A stretch of 64,000 nucleotides of DNA, from contig JAKUCV010002172.1 in the NCBI GenBank assembly GCA_028386065.3, forward strand, positions 223,338-287,337, given 5' to 3'. Both the position numbers and the translations under genes were made by a program. Every line of letters starts with the position of its first letter. Position 1 is the stretch's first letter. This document shows positions 11,998-23,314 of this stretch, piece after piece. The notes beneath the pieces are model-generated. The model saw only the letters and a list, made by a program, of their open reading frames with translations, was not told where the DNA came from and ran no database searches. This DNA is from Turnera subulata. Lineage: Eukaryota; Streptophyta; Magnoliopsida; Malpighiales; Passifloraceae.

Positions 11998-12877
11998 TAG
12001 GCAGTTGAACATGGTGACTGTGAAGAACAAGTACCCTTTGCCTAGGATCGATGACTTGTTCGATCAGTTGCAGGGTGCATCCGTTTTCTCGAAGATTGAC
12101 TTGCGATCTGGTTACCATCAGGTTCGGATTGCAGAGCAGGACATACCGAAGACTGCATTCCACTCTCGGTATGGTCATTATGAGTTTGTGGTTGTTCCAT
12201 TTGGGCTGACGAATGCACCGGCAGTGTTCATGTGTATGATGCAGCAGGTCTTCCATGAATTTCTGGACCGGTTTGTGGTAGTGTTCATTGATGATATCTT
12301 GGTCTACTCGAGTAGTAAGGCCGAACATGAGGACCACTTGAGACAGGTTTTGCAGAGGTTGAGAAAAGAACAACTCTATGCCAAGCTCAGCAAGTGTGAG
12401 TTTTGGTTGGATGAGGTCGCGTTTCTTGGGCATATTGTGTCCGGTGAAGGCATTAAGGTGGATCCGGCCAAGATTAAGGCAGTCATGGATTGGGAGCCAC
12501 CGAAGAGTATATCTGAGATACGGAGTTTTCTTGGACTTACTGGTTACTACCGGAGGTTCATTGAGGGTTTTTCCTTAATAGCGGGTCCCATGACTAAGCT
12601 GTTGAGGAAAGACTGTACTTTTGCTTGGGAAGACAGTTGTCAGAAGAGTTTTGAGGAGTTGAAGAGTCGGTTGACTTTTGTACCGGTTTTGACTGTTTCA
12701 AGACCCGACGTGGAGTACACGGTGTTCAGTGATGCTTCTGGTCTGGGCTTGGGATGTGTTTTGATGCAGGAGGGTCGGATGATTGCTTATGCCTCCAGGC
12801 AGTTGAGAACTCACGAGAGGAACTATCCGACCCATGATCTGGAGTTAGCTGCTGTGAACTTTGCTTTGAAGATCTAG
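11663..12877 (+). pseudogene. pol: element A reverse transcriptase and RNase H (404-residue open segment)
   Basis: Ty3/gypsy RT, which copies element RNA into DNA in the particle. Seen in order: N-terminal [11 protein letters not shown]; the fingers with [20 protein letters not shown]; the FGLTNAP loop; the catalytic FIDD box (F-I-D-D-I-L-V-Y, residues about 208-215); SKCEFW and FLGHIVS; then the thumb/connection ([17 protein letters not shown]). RNase H starts with [13 protein letters not shown] and runs to [12 protein letters not shown]. The RT catalytic residues are intact. The frame ends at TAG (12875-12877) where the family has Trp. The chosen start is only the first ATG in the open frame; real translation would come from a Gag-Pol polyprotein. 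Confidence 0.92.
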
Positions 12878-13171
12878 AGACACCATCTGTACGACGAGAA
12901 GTGTCGGATTTTCACTGATCACAAGAGTCTAAAGTACATCATAACCCAAAGGGAGCTTAACATGAGGCAAAGACGCTGGATTGAGCTTCTGAAGGATTAT
13001 GATTGTATTATCGAGTACCATCCAGGCAAGGCTAATGTTGTTGTAGATGCATTGAGCCGGAAGAGAGTGGCTTCTACGGATGAGGACTCAGTTTCTTATG
13101 CTTTGCCTTCCTTGGTGGAGCTGAGGTCGTTGGATGCACAGTTGGAGGTGGATGTTACTGGGGGTTGTTAG
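12878..13171 (+). pseudogene. element A RNase H C-terminal part
   Basis: Continues RNase H after the TAG, in the same frame, with [10 protein letters not shown] near 12910 and the closing NVVVDALSR motif near 13036-13062. A frameshift near 13150 then breaks the linker to integrase. Confidence 0.85.
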
Positions 13172-13198
13172 CCAGTTTGAGCATCCGGTCGACCTTGA

Positions 13199-14619
13199 GG
13201 GATAAAATCATGGAGTTACAGTATGGTGATCCTCATTTAGTAGAGTTGAGGGATAAAGCTCTCGGTGGGGAGAGTTCTAGTTTCTATGTCTAGGAGGATG
13301 GTGCTTTGATGGCCAGTGATCGGTTGTGTGTTCCGGATGTTGATGATTTGAGGAGATGGATCATGGATGAAGCGGATAACGCGTCGTATGCTATGCGTCC
13401 GGGTAGCACCAAAATGTACCAGAACTTGAAGAGTCATTATTGGTGGCCCGAGATGAAGAAGGATGTTGCGGAGTTTGTGGCTCGTTGTATGACTTGTCAG
13501 CAGGTGAAAGCCGAGCATCAGGCTCCTGCCGGCAAGTTGAGGTCTTTGACTATTCCGCAGTGGAAGTGGGAGCATATCACTATGGACTTTGTTATCGGGT
13601 TACCGAGGACCCGGGGTCGACATGATGCCATCTGGGTCATTGTTGACAGGTTGACCAAGTCAGCTCGTTTCCTACCGATTCAGCAGACGGATACGATGGA
13701 TAAGCTGGCGAGGTTGTATGTTTCGGGTATTGTCCGTCTACATGTAGTTCCACTATCCATTGTATCGGACAGGGATCCGAGGTTTACTTCCCACTTCTGG
13801 AAGAGTTTACAGTCAGCTTTGGGTACTAAGTTGAATTTCAATACTGCATTCCATCCGCAGACCGATGGGCAGTCGGAGAGGACTATACAGATGTTGGAGG
13901 ATATGCTTAGAGCCTGTGTGCTCAATTTCAGTGGTTCTTGGGATGAGATATTACCGTTGGTTGAGTTTGCTTATAACAACGGGTATCACTCCAGTATCGG
14001 TATGACGCCTTATGAGGCTTTGTATAGGCGGAAGTGTCGTAGTCCGATCTGTTGGGATGAGGAAGGTCTGAGACAGGTGGTTGGTCCGGACCTAGTCCAG
14101 GAGACTGTTGATCAGATCGAGGTGGTTAAGCAGTGCATGAGGGCTGCTCAGGACCGACAAAAGAGTTTTGTCGATAAGCACCGACGGGAGATGGAGTACA
14201 GTGTAGGTGACAGAGTTTTCCTCCGTGTTGCTCCCTGGAGAGGTGTTATCCGGTTTGGGAGGAAGGGCAAGTTGAGCCTTCGTTATATTGGTCTTTTTGA
14301 GATCATGGAGCGGATTGGTCCGCTGGCCTACAGGTTGGCTTTACCGGAGGAGCTGTCGCGCATACATGATGTATTCCATGTTTCGATGCTGAGGCGTTAT
14401 CGGTCTGATCCTAGTCATGTTGTATCCCCGACAGAGGTGGAGGTTTCTGAGGATTTGACTTATGTCGAGGAGCCGGTGGAGATTTTGGCTCAGGAGGTGC
14501 GGTAGTTGAGGAGTCGTACCATTCCCATGGTTCGGGTCAGATGGAGCCGTCATTCCCCGAATGAGGCAACTTGGGAGGTTGAGTCCCATATGCGGGAGCA
14601 GTATCCCCATTTGTTTTGA
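13199..14619 (+). pseudogene. element A integrase with C-terminal chromodomain
   Basis: A TAG at 13291 interrupts the linker, then 399 residues are open (13306-14505). The zinc-binding HHCC motif has lost both His: EADN and AMRPG stand where the family has H, although CMTC is kept. The catalytic triad is visible: Asp in MDFVIGLP, Asp in VSDRDPRF and Glu in TDGQSERT. The GPY/F-like segment reads YIGLFEI. The protein ends in a chromodomain (VRVRWSRHSPNEATWEVE, then YPHLF), split by a TAG at 14503. Integrase inserts the DNA copy; chromodomains are thought to guide integration to heterochromatin. The chromodomain supports the Tekay/Del assignment. Confidence 0.92.
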
Positions 14620-14637
14620 TGATTCATATCTTGTAAT

Positions 14638-14670
14638 TTCGAGGACGAAATTTCCTTAAGTGGGGTAGAC
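14638..14670 (+). other. element A polypurine tract and pre-PPT motif
   Basis: TTCGAGGACGAA (from 14638) precedes AAGTGGGGTAGA, which ends next to the 3' LTR start at 14671. The purine stretch is the expected plus-strand priming site. The 12-mer recurs at the same place in B and F, and nearly so in G. Confidence 0.75.
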
Positions 14671-17600
14671 TGTAACGCCCCGGATTTTCAATATTGGATT
14701 TATGAAATTTCCGGAATTTTTATTCCAAAGTTACCCTTTGGGGTATTTTCGAGTTTTAGTGGAGGAAATAAATTATTATGCCTTGGAAATGTCAATTTTA
14801 AGTTGGTATTGTTCGTGGTTCGGGTCCCGGGGAAACGGATTCGAGATCGGGGTGAAACGCGATGTTTAACGCGGTTTCTATTGAAACTACGTCGTTTTGG
14901 AAAAGAAAGAGAAAAAAAAAGAGCTGGTCAACAGGGCGGGTTGACCGCGCCAAGCCAAACGACACGACGTCGTTTTGGGTTTGGCGTGTCAAAACCCTAG
15001 CCGGCCCTTCTTTCCCTTTTTTTTTCTTTTTTCTTCTTTTCTCTCCTCCTCTTCTTTTCTTCTCTTCTTCTCCCGTCGCCGCTACCCTCTTCCTCTCTTC
15101 TCTCTCTCTTCCTATTTCTCTTTTCCTCTCTCTTTTCCTCCTCTCTTCCACGAAACCTCCTCACCCCGATTGTCCGCTGCCGCCTTTGTTCCCTTGCCTC
15201 TCCACATAACCCGAATCTCTTCTCCTCGCCGTTCATCGCAGTGTCGTCTCTCGCCGCGGCTCAAGCACGTCGCCGCCGCCGCTGCAGTCGGGAGGGGAAA
15301 GAGCCGCGAGCACGGGTGAGTACTCCTGCTCCCTCTCCCTTTTCTTTTCTCGTTTTTAGGTTTTTTTTGTGTAGATGGGTTTTGGTTTCGTTTGTTGTGT
15401 CGGGCGTTGGATCGGTGGCGGGTGGTTGTTGTTGTGTTGGGTGTGTGTGGTGGTATTCGGGTTGTTGTTGTTGTGTTGGGTGTGTGGGCTGACGGCGTCA
15501 GGTTGTGTTGTTGTTGGACGGTGGCGGGGCTCGTGACTGTTGCAGGTTGTAGTGGTGGTGTTTGGGCGGCGGGTCATTGTGGTGTGGTCGTTGCAGGTTG
15601 TCTCCGGGCAGAGGGATGCCGGCGTTGGTGGTTGCTGTGGAGGTGTTGTGTTCGGCAGTAAGCTTCCGGGTAAGGATGCGATCTTCTTCCTGTTTCTTTT
15701 GTCAATTTTGTGTTGTCGGAATGTTGAATGGATGGTTGATGCATGTTGGCAGAACTGTTGGGTTCGTTCTGGTGGTTTTGGTGAATTCCGGCGAGGTTCA
15801 CCGGAATCCGGCGAGGCTCGGGAATTTTCCGACAAAGGCTCGGGTTTTTATTCCAGCATTTAACGGTATTACCTCCATGTGTAATTTGATGTACATTCAT
15901 GGCATGTAATAATTAATGTAGGAATAATTGTTGTATCGGAAATAAAGGATGTTTAGTGGAATACCGGGTGCGGGGCTGTGAGTGTGTATAACCGGGAGTT
16001 TACCGACACGGGTAGAACCATAGGCCGGGAATATTTGGACTCGGGAAAAACCCTTAAGTGAAAATTGGTCCGAATCGGGCCTAGGCCTGGTAACGTGATT
16101 TTTATAACTTGATTTGAAAACCATTGGACTTAGATGGGCTTTAGGCCCGGGGACTCGTTAAGGATATAATGAATGGGCCATAGGCCCGGGAACTATTTAT
16201 GGACTTAGTTGGGCTTAAGCCCAGTGAACCTTAGATCCCGATACTCGGAGTTTAGGTGAGAGAAACACCTTGACGGACTTAGACCCGGGAACTACATAAT
16301 TGGCTAGTTAAGGACGGGTTTAACTCAGTTGAGCATTTAGTGATCATGCATGCACGTTTGGTTGTAATTGTTTTGTAATATTTGTGTGTGCCGGTATTCA
16401 GGCACGGCTAATACCTCGGGAGCTGGAGGATCTGTTTTGGGAAAAGCTCCACAGGACAATCGTCGTTGAGGTGACTTTATACGTCTTTTTATGTTTGCAT
16501 GCATGAGCTTGTTGGATTGGTTTGTTTGAGTTGCATGCCTGTTTGCTAACATGCTGTGATCCGTATTGTGTGCCTAAGTTTACCATTTGCTTATGAGCTG
16601 GATATTTGGATTGTTATGGTTTATAACATGTGGTGTGATTCTGGGTGTTTTGTGTGATGTATTGTGGGTCGGAGACCCGGTTATTTGATTGAGTTGATTT
16701 ATCACACAACCCTGTTAAGTCACAAACTCTTGGCACACATGAACTCATAATTTGTGATTAAGAATAATGTACTGTAGAAGATAGGCTACTGTGTGTTGAT
16801 GATCGGTTGGTTTGAGCGGGAAGTATTACCCCTCGGGTTTACATGCGGGATAGCATGGTATATGCGGTATAGCATATGGGTCTGTGATGACCGGTTTCTA
16901 CCTCCCTCCTTCTACCTCCCCCTTTCTATCTCCCTCTTTCTCTCTGTCTCTCTCTCTCTCTAAGGATTTGTTTGGGCTTCGTGCCTGGTTTATTTCTGCT
17001 TATGCCTTGTTGTCTCATGAGACGGGACCGAGCTCGACGCACACAGTAGGGGGCCCTGAATAATAAATATAATAAGAAAACTTAACACACAACAGATGAG
17101 AATAAAGAACTGTTGCTTGAATGTCTTTGGCATGTTAGTACTGGTTGTTGTATGTCGCATATTGGTCTTGTGTCTCTACTTCCTTTCGAACTTATTTTTG
17201 CACACCTACATAATTAGATTTATACTGCTCACTAAGTAGGCGACTCACATAATCGCCGACGTTGTTTTTCAGACCCTTAGTTAGCGTGCAGTCACTCTCT
17301 ACCCTTCCAGAGTACGGACGTGGTTATCTCAGCAAGTAGCTGTGCTTCTTCTCCCGGTTGGATCCATAGAGCCGACTTGCATCCCATTTTTACTTTTGCT
17401 TTATTTTATCTTTATTTTCCGCTGCATTGGATTTTGATGAGATGTCATTTTGATTTTGATTATTTTATCGGCGGGTTGCCGGGATTTGGTATTTGATGAT
17501 GTATCGGCAGGATGCCGGGTTGACTTGAGGCATGTTAAGCCGGTTTTGTTGTTGTTCTTTATGACATCTCGGAATATTAAGAATTTCTTTCCAGATAATG

Positions 17601-17698
17601 TTTTGGATATTGGATTTCGTGTCCTGGGTTTCAGGGGTATTTTGGTAATTTCCATAAGCTTAAGTATTTTATTATAAAATTGGGACACGGGTGTTTCA
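14671..17698 (+). repeat. element A 3' LTR
   Basis: Direct copy of 5632-8663, with the same ends and an extra short block near 16070-16089. Hand counts of four stretches give about 65 substitutions in about 1.5 kb against the 5' LTR. Immediately followed by the target duplication CGAAC (17699-17703). Confidence 0.95.
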
Positions 17699-17703
17699 CG
17701 AAC

Positions 17704-18352
17704 CGAGAATCAAGGCGGCTGCGGCGCTGCGTAAAGGAGGAGGAAAGATGATGGTGGTGTCGGTGAGAGAGGCAGAGAGATGTAGAGGAAACGAGATAAA
17801 AGGAAAATCAAAAAGAGATTAAGAGAGAAAGAGAAAATCGGGGAAACCATTCCTTGAACCCACGATCTGTGGGCAACGAATCCGGGTACAAAAATCGTGG
17901 GAGAGGGGAGAGGGCGGCGGGAGAGAAGAAAAGAAAAGAAAGGGAAAGGGAAAAGAAAAAGAAAAGAAAAGAGAAAGGGGTAGGGTTGGCCGGCCTAGAC
18001 AAAAACGACGTCGTTTTGGTCTAAGGCACGGTCAACTCCCTCCCAGTCAACGCGCGCTAGGGTTAGGTTTTTATTATATATTTTTTTTCCTACTTTAACT
18101 CAAAACGACGTAGTTTTGAGTGAAACTACGATAAGCTCCATATTTCACCCCGGAACTCCAATTGTTCCCAAACAACCCGAATAAGGATAAATTCCAAAAG
18201 TAAAAATAATATTTTTAAAGAGAATAAATTAATTATAAAATAATTTCTTAACCAAAGACTCCCGAAAATTCCGCAAGGGTAAAAATGGAAATTAAGTACC
18301 GAAAATTTTGAAAATTCCGTAAAAATCAATTAACGAAAACCGGGGCGTTACA
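17704..18352 (-). repeat. B left LTR (3' LTR), inner part
   Basis: Resumes element B after A. It matches 22666-23314 of the right LTR and ends (start of the LTR on the minus strand) at GGGGCGTTACA, position 18352. Contains the AG-rich tract 17880-17970 and the candidate promoter elements listed separately. Confidence 0.92.
18002..18120 (-). promoter_or_regulatory. candidate promoter block in B LTR: ACGT motifs and TATA-like box
   Basis: On the minus strand, reading from the LTR start at 18352: a near-palindrome around ACTACGTCG (18101-18120), a TATA-like TATATAATAA (18071-18080), and the perfect palindrome AAAACGACGTCGTTTT (18002-18017). The palindrome is also perfect in the right LTR (22964-22979); the other motif has one change there. 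The order fits a U3 promoter, but no transcription start can be shown from sequence alone. Confidence 0.4.
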
Positions 18353-18867
18353 GTTCTACCCCACTTGACAAAATTTCGTCCTCGAAATTTACAGAACAAA
18401 TCAAGCCACCAAGTGCTTAACTGACACAACGGTGTCACACGGCCAGAACCACCAAGTAGAACCATCATGTCCATCAATCACATTTCCAAGTAATAACTCC
18501 AATGTACCAAGTCAATCATTGACTGTAGTCAACCATGAACAACAAAACATAACATCAAGCACTAACCCAAGATTCTTATCCAATCATCATCAACATTATC
18601 CATGCCAGAATCCATAAACCATTTCATTTATCGTCACTCCCATTATGAATAACTCAAGACCAAAAATCCACGATCTATTTCATGTTCCGAACCTCAAACT
18701 ATTTCCTTTTTCCACACTTCAATTCAGCCAAAATCGTATAATTCCCGAATCATACCTTAGGCACTAGAATCCAATCATTACCGAGATATCGTAATTATAA
18801 ATTCCATAACTTGGATTGCTCACGACCCAAACATCCCAAAGGATCTACAGCCTGCTCCGCTACCAAC
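18353..18867 (-). other. B internal domain, non-coding, 515 bp
   Basis: On the minus strand it begins GT, then the primer-binding site TGGTAGCGGAGC (18854-18865), and ends with TTCGAGGACGAA (18375-18386) and the purine tract AAGTGGGGTAGAA next to the LTR. Between them is AT-rich DNA with no gag or pol homology. Replication signals are kept while all coding sequence is absent, which points to a replicating non-autonomous element. A later deletion in a larger element is the alternative. Confidence 0.85.
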
Positions 18868-21310
18868 TGAAACGCCCGTGTCCCAATTTATTAATATAGA
18901 CTAGAATTTAAATATAAAATGATCAGATTGCCCTTATCATTCCCGGGACACGATACAAACAACATAATCAACACACAATTATACAATAAATTATACAAGG
19001 AAGAGAATATGCAGCGGAAGACAAAACATATAATAACATGTATGCAGTGAACTCTATGGATCCAACCCGAGGAGGAAAGCACCGCCACCTGCTGATATGC
19101 ACTCCTGATCATCGATCAGTTGACCTGCATAAAATCTGTGAGGGGGTGAGACCAACCACTGTCTCACCGCAAACAAATAAACCAATGTATACAAATACAA
19201 ATCAACTACAAATACACCGGCATTAGGCAAAAGCAATCACAGTGCACAACAAGTCACAATACACAACACAAGTCATCATCAGACTTCAAACCATCACCTA
19301 TCATTACTTATATTATCAACTTTGTTATTAGGTTTAAATATTTTATTAGGGCCCTCTACTGTGTGCGTCGAGCTCGGTCCCGTCTGATCAGACAACCAGG
19401 GCATAAGCCCATATACAACCAGGGCCCAAGCCCAAATATCATTATAGAGAGAGAGAGACAGACAGAGAGAAAGAGGGAGGTAGAAAGGGGGAGATAGAAA
19501 GAGGGAGGTAGAACCGGTCATAACAGACCCATATGCTAAACCGCATATACCATGCTAAACCGCATGAAATCCCGAGGGGTATCACTTCCCGCTCGAACCA
19601 ACCAGTCAACAGCCACACAGTAGAATTATTATAGTTCGTTATTCTTAATTTTGCTTAAAGAGTTGTGCCATACATTATGATTCAACAGTGCTGTGTGGAA
19701 TTTAATATCTTATTCTCAAGTCTGGGCCTCCAGCCCACAGTCCACCACACAAACCACAAATCCATAAATCATGTTATTTAGCATAACAAACAAAACATGC
19801 TCAACTGGCATATCATATTACACCGGCACACAATTCCCATAATCAGGCATACCGCATCAAAGATATCATCATCAAGTTACAAGGTACAACCAAGCACATC
19901 AACACAGCAAGCAGACACGCATACAACATTCAATGCCAACCAGAATTCCAACTTCATATACCATGTCTATTAACCGAGCATTGTAGGCAGTAATGCATAC
20001 AAGGGTTTATATGTCCTCACCTGGGCCATAATAATTGCCTCGGAGAATGAAGCCTCGTTCCACCTACCACAACATTTCTGGATTCCTATAATTTTATATA
20101 GAAAGCGATCACCCATATTGCACAACAAAAGATAAACGAAGCATGGGTGGTATCATATGATGTATATAACCATATCGATATTAACCTTAAACCAAAAGAA
20201 GATTATTAGGGTCTAAGCCCACATATCTCAATATAAGTTAAAACCATTTAGAAAACATTAGTTAAGTCCAAAGAAATCTAGCGTGCAAGCTATGGCCACA
20301 AAGTCCAGAACCAAGTTTAATTCTATCAAATGGCCCATGTAATAAAAGTCATTCTGAGAGACCAACATAAATCGTTTCGTAGAAAACCAAGTTCCTTCGT
20401 GAAAACCTCATCGTAAGTCCATTTCACTTGAATAACTCTTTTGATTTATTAATCATGCGTTGAAAACAAAGCCACCGCAACTGCCAACCAGCATTTAGAG
20501 TAAATTATTTACTAGAAGGTGTCGATAAACAATGCGTATATTGATTTTGATGAGAAAGAGGTTTAAGAAATTATATAGGCCCATGTGAACCGCACTAAAC
20601 CAAACCAGACACATTTTATTTTGACATTAAACCAATCCATATACATATCCACTCTTAACTTTATGAAAATGCAATAATAATGTCAATAACTCTCCAGGAC
20701 ATAGCATTTAAACATCAGCCTTCAATCCAGGTGTTCTATTACCAAATCCAACACATACATGGATTCTTATAGTCAAATAATCGACTCACGCCCACAAGAT
20801 TATTATTGGTATTTTGCGTCAAGTTTAGTGTATATGGGTGGAACTATTATTACTATACTATCTGGTGTCACCGAAATCAATTGCCATTCCAAAGGCCACT
20901 AGTAGTGTTTTCAAACAGAGTGCATGATAAGACAAATTCCACGTAAGCCAAGAGTTGACCTCAAAAATATTAATGATAAACCTAGATTAATGTCAGGTTC
21001 ACCCTATGGCAGCCCACAAATGCAACCAACAACCAATAAACATTTTTAGTTACGAAAAAAAAAAGACTCACCAGAAAAGTAGACTCTCAAACCCAAGCCT
21101 GTAAAGCACTACCTAGAGAACCACCAGCGCACAAGCATGCCAATTCACTGGTAACTAATTGTAGTCCCACTATCAAACAGACACAAACCGGCCTCCAAAT
21201 GCCGAACCCGCCATCCACGACAGCCGACCAAACAACCGTAGCACACTCCCGCCGCCATGAACCTCCTCGTCACCCATAACACAAAACATGAAAACCACTG
21301 TCATCCTCCA

Positions 21311-22562
21311 TGATCGCTATTGACAAAAAAAAAAAGAAGAGAAAAAAAAAGAAAAAAAAGAGATCTGAAGACAACATCACAGTCAGTATGAAGCAAAAGG
21401 AAATTCAACTTTAGGAGGAAATTTGATGCACAACTTCAACAGATACTTTGTCTACCTTTACCCCTTGTTGATACACCGACCTTGCCCCATTACAACCTTT
21501 AAAGACCTAATGATCTTAAGTTCAAGAATTGTGTCCATTAGTGGAGGTGGAAACCTTGGATGTGCATATGGGATGTTCAAACACCTCTTATTGATCAAGA
21601 GCATACCAAAGAAGGACTGACTAGTATAATCCTGTGCGGAAATTTGATCTTTGACTTCTTTGTTAAACTTAGCTGAGTAAAGTGCCTTGATTTACTTTTG
21701 ATCTACATGTCTCTATTTAGTCTACGGAACAAGTTAATTATAAGCANNNNNNNNNNNNNNNNNNNNNNNNNNNNNNNNNNNNNNNNNNNNNNNNNNNNNN
21801 NGCCTTTCCACCCTAGCATGAATATTCCTTCTCTTTTGCATGTGCTGATGGTTGAGCTTTCTTTCCAGGAAATTATGTTGCTTTCTAGGCTGTTTTATTC
21901 TCCTTGAATTCCTTCCAAGTCGTCCAATTTGATTATCCAACAAAGCATGTCCTTTGGTTGCCATGATGCTCTTCTAGAAGGGGTCACATGATTGGCAACA
22001 TATGACCCGAGAATTGCAAGCACTTTTGGAACCTGTAGACAGCCGAATTAGACTTTGAGATATTATACAAAGTTGTAGGTAATTCCTTTATCTTTCTTTT
22101 CATATAAAGAAATCCAAAATTGGACTTGTGTAGTAGGAGTTATGATGAAAACACCGAGGCAGGGTTGGTGGCCAGTGCAGGATTCCTGCACGCCTGGACT
22201 GAATTGAATTAATTACTGCTCCTAATCCATAAGGGCAAAAATTATGAACTTTATATCACTGGAAAGATATGGATGTCTACTTTCATCTCCAACTGGTTTC
22301 ATGTTAATTGGACTTCTGAGGCGTCTGAAATCGGCCAAAGAGTGAACTGGGCTCAAGTTTCTGCCCGGTTTCCAGTTTTGGCTGAAATTGATCGTTCTCG
22401 GTAGCGAAGAGGGACGATTTTACACCTGAAAACATAATTGTTAGTTCAAGCAATTTATTCAACAATAAAACAAAGAAAGATAAGTAAATGCATGATTTTT
22501 ATTCATAATAATAATAAAGAAGTTTTCATGCCTTTAATACTATGTGAAATATGTGCACATCA
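21311..22562. mobile_element. insertion C: TG...CA element in B right LTR, likely solo or truncated LTR
   Basis: Absent from the left LTR of B, where the site reads CATCCACCAGCAACCC. Here the insert starts TGATCGCTATTG and ends GTGCACATCA, flanked by CTCCA (21306-21310) and CACCA (22563-22567), a 5-bp target duplication with one mismatch. TG...CA ends and a 5-bp duplication are LTR-element features. The insert holds A-rich DNA, an N gap (21747-21801) and no recognisable coding region. The gap leaves open whether this is a solo LTR or a collapsed complete element. Confidence 0.75.
21747..21801. other. assembly gap, 55 N
   Basis: Run of N inside insertion C. The true length is unknown. Confidence 0.99.
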
Positions 22563-23314
22563 CACCAGCAACCCATATAAGAAAACAAGAAGAAAAGTGT
22601 CGGGCTTACCCGACTATTGGTGGCGACTGCCTCGGCTCCACAACCGCGGTGACGAAAGGACGAACCGAGAACCAAGGCGGCGGCGGCGCTGCGTAAAGGA
22701 GGAGGGAAGATGATGGTGGTGTCGGTGAGAGAGGCAGAGAGATGTAGAGGAAACGAGATAAAAGAAAAATCAAAAAGAGATTAAGAGAGAAAGAGAAAAT
22801 CGGGGAAACCATTCCTTGAACCCACGATCTGTGGGCAACGAATCCGGGTACAAAAATCGTGGGAGAGGGGAGAGGGCGGAGGGAGAGAAGAAAAGAAAAG
22901 AAAGGGAAAGGGAAAAGAAAAAGAAAAGAAAAGAGGAAGGGGTAGGGTTGGCCGGCCTAGACCAAAACGACGTCGTTTTGGACTAAGGCGCGGTCCACTC
23001 CCTCCCTGTCGACGCGCGCTAGGGTTAGGTTTTTATTATATATTTTTTTTCCTACTTTAACTCAAAACGACTTAGTTTTGAGTGAAACTACGATAAGCTC
23101 CATATTTCACCCCGGAACTCCAATTGTTCCCAAACAACCCGAATAAGGATAAATTTCAAAAGTAAAAATAATATTTTTAAAGAGAATAAATTAATTATAA
23201 AATAATTTCTTAACCAAAGACTCCCGAAAATTCCGCAAGGGTAAAAATGGAAATTAAGTACCGAAAATTTTGAAAATTCCGTAAAAATCAATTAACGAAA
23301 ATCGGGGCGTTACA

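Larger units (their letters stand above)
5632..17698 (+). mobile_element. element A: full-length Ty3/gypsy chromovirus (Tekay/Del type), nested in B
   Basis: Structure in order: 5' LTR (5632-8663), PBS, gag with zinc knuckle, protease, reverse transcriptase, RNase H, integrase, chromodomain, polypurine tract, 3' LTR (14671-17698). The order RT-RH-IN with a C-terminal chromodomain defines a chromovirus. CGAAC is duplicated exactly at 5627-5631 and 17699-17703. The unfilled site survives in B's other LTR at 22661-22665. A carries an internal 1127-bp tandem duplication (9744-11997) and at least eight in-frame TAG stops, plus frameshifts, so it is inactive. The 12,067-bp length exceeds a usual Tekay element mainly because of its 3-kb LTRs and the internal duplication. 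Confidence 0.95.
3110..23314 (-). mobile_element. element B: non-autonomous LTR retrotransposon with giant LTRs and 515-bp interior
   Basis: Two direct repeats of about 3.2 kb lie on either side of 515 bp. On the minus strand each repeat starts TGTAACGCCCCG and the intact one ends CGGGCGTTTCA. The host sequence CATAT is duplicated perfectly at 3105-3109 and 23315-23319, so the whole structure is one insertion. The left copy (3' LTR on the minus strand) is split by element A, and the right copy (5' LTR) by insertion C. The interior has a primer-binding site and a polypurine tract but no gag or pol, so B would need proteins from another element. LTR ends, PBS and PPT context resemble element A, which suggests an A-like chromovirus as helper. 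The unbalanced layout is neither a TRIM (short LTRs) nor a typical LARD (long interior). Confidence 0.92.
18868..23314 (-). repeat. B right LTR (5' LTR), containing insertion C
   Basis: About 3190 bp after removing C and its target duplication. Ends TGAAACGCCCGTGTCCC at 18868 and GGGGCGTTACA at 23314, then CATAT. The stretch CGAAAGGACGAACCGAGAAC near 22653-22672 is the unoccupied version of A's insertion site. Hand counts against the left LTR give about 28 substitutions in about 1.3 kb. Confidence 0.92.
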
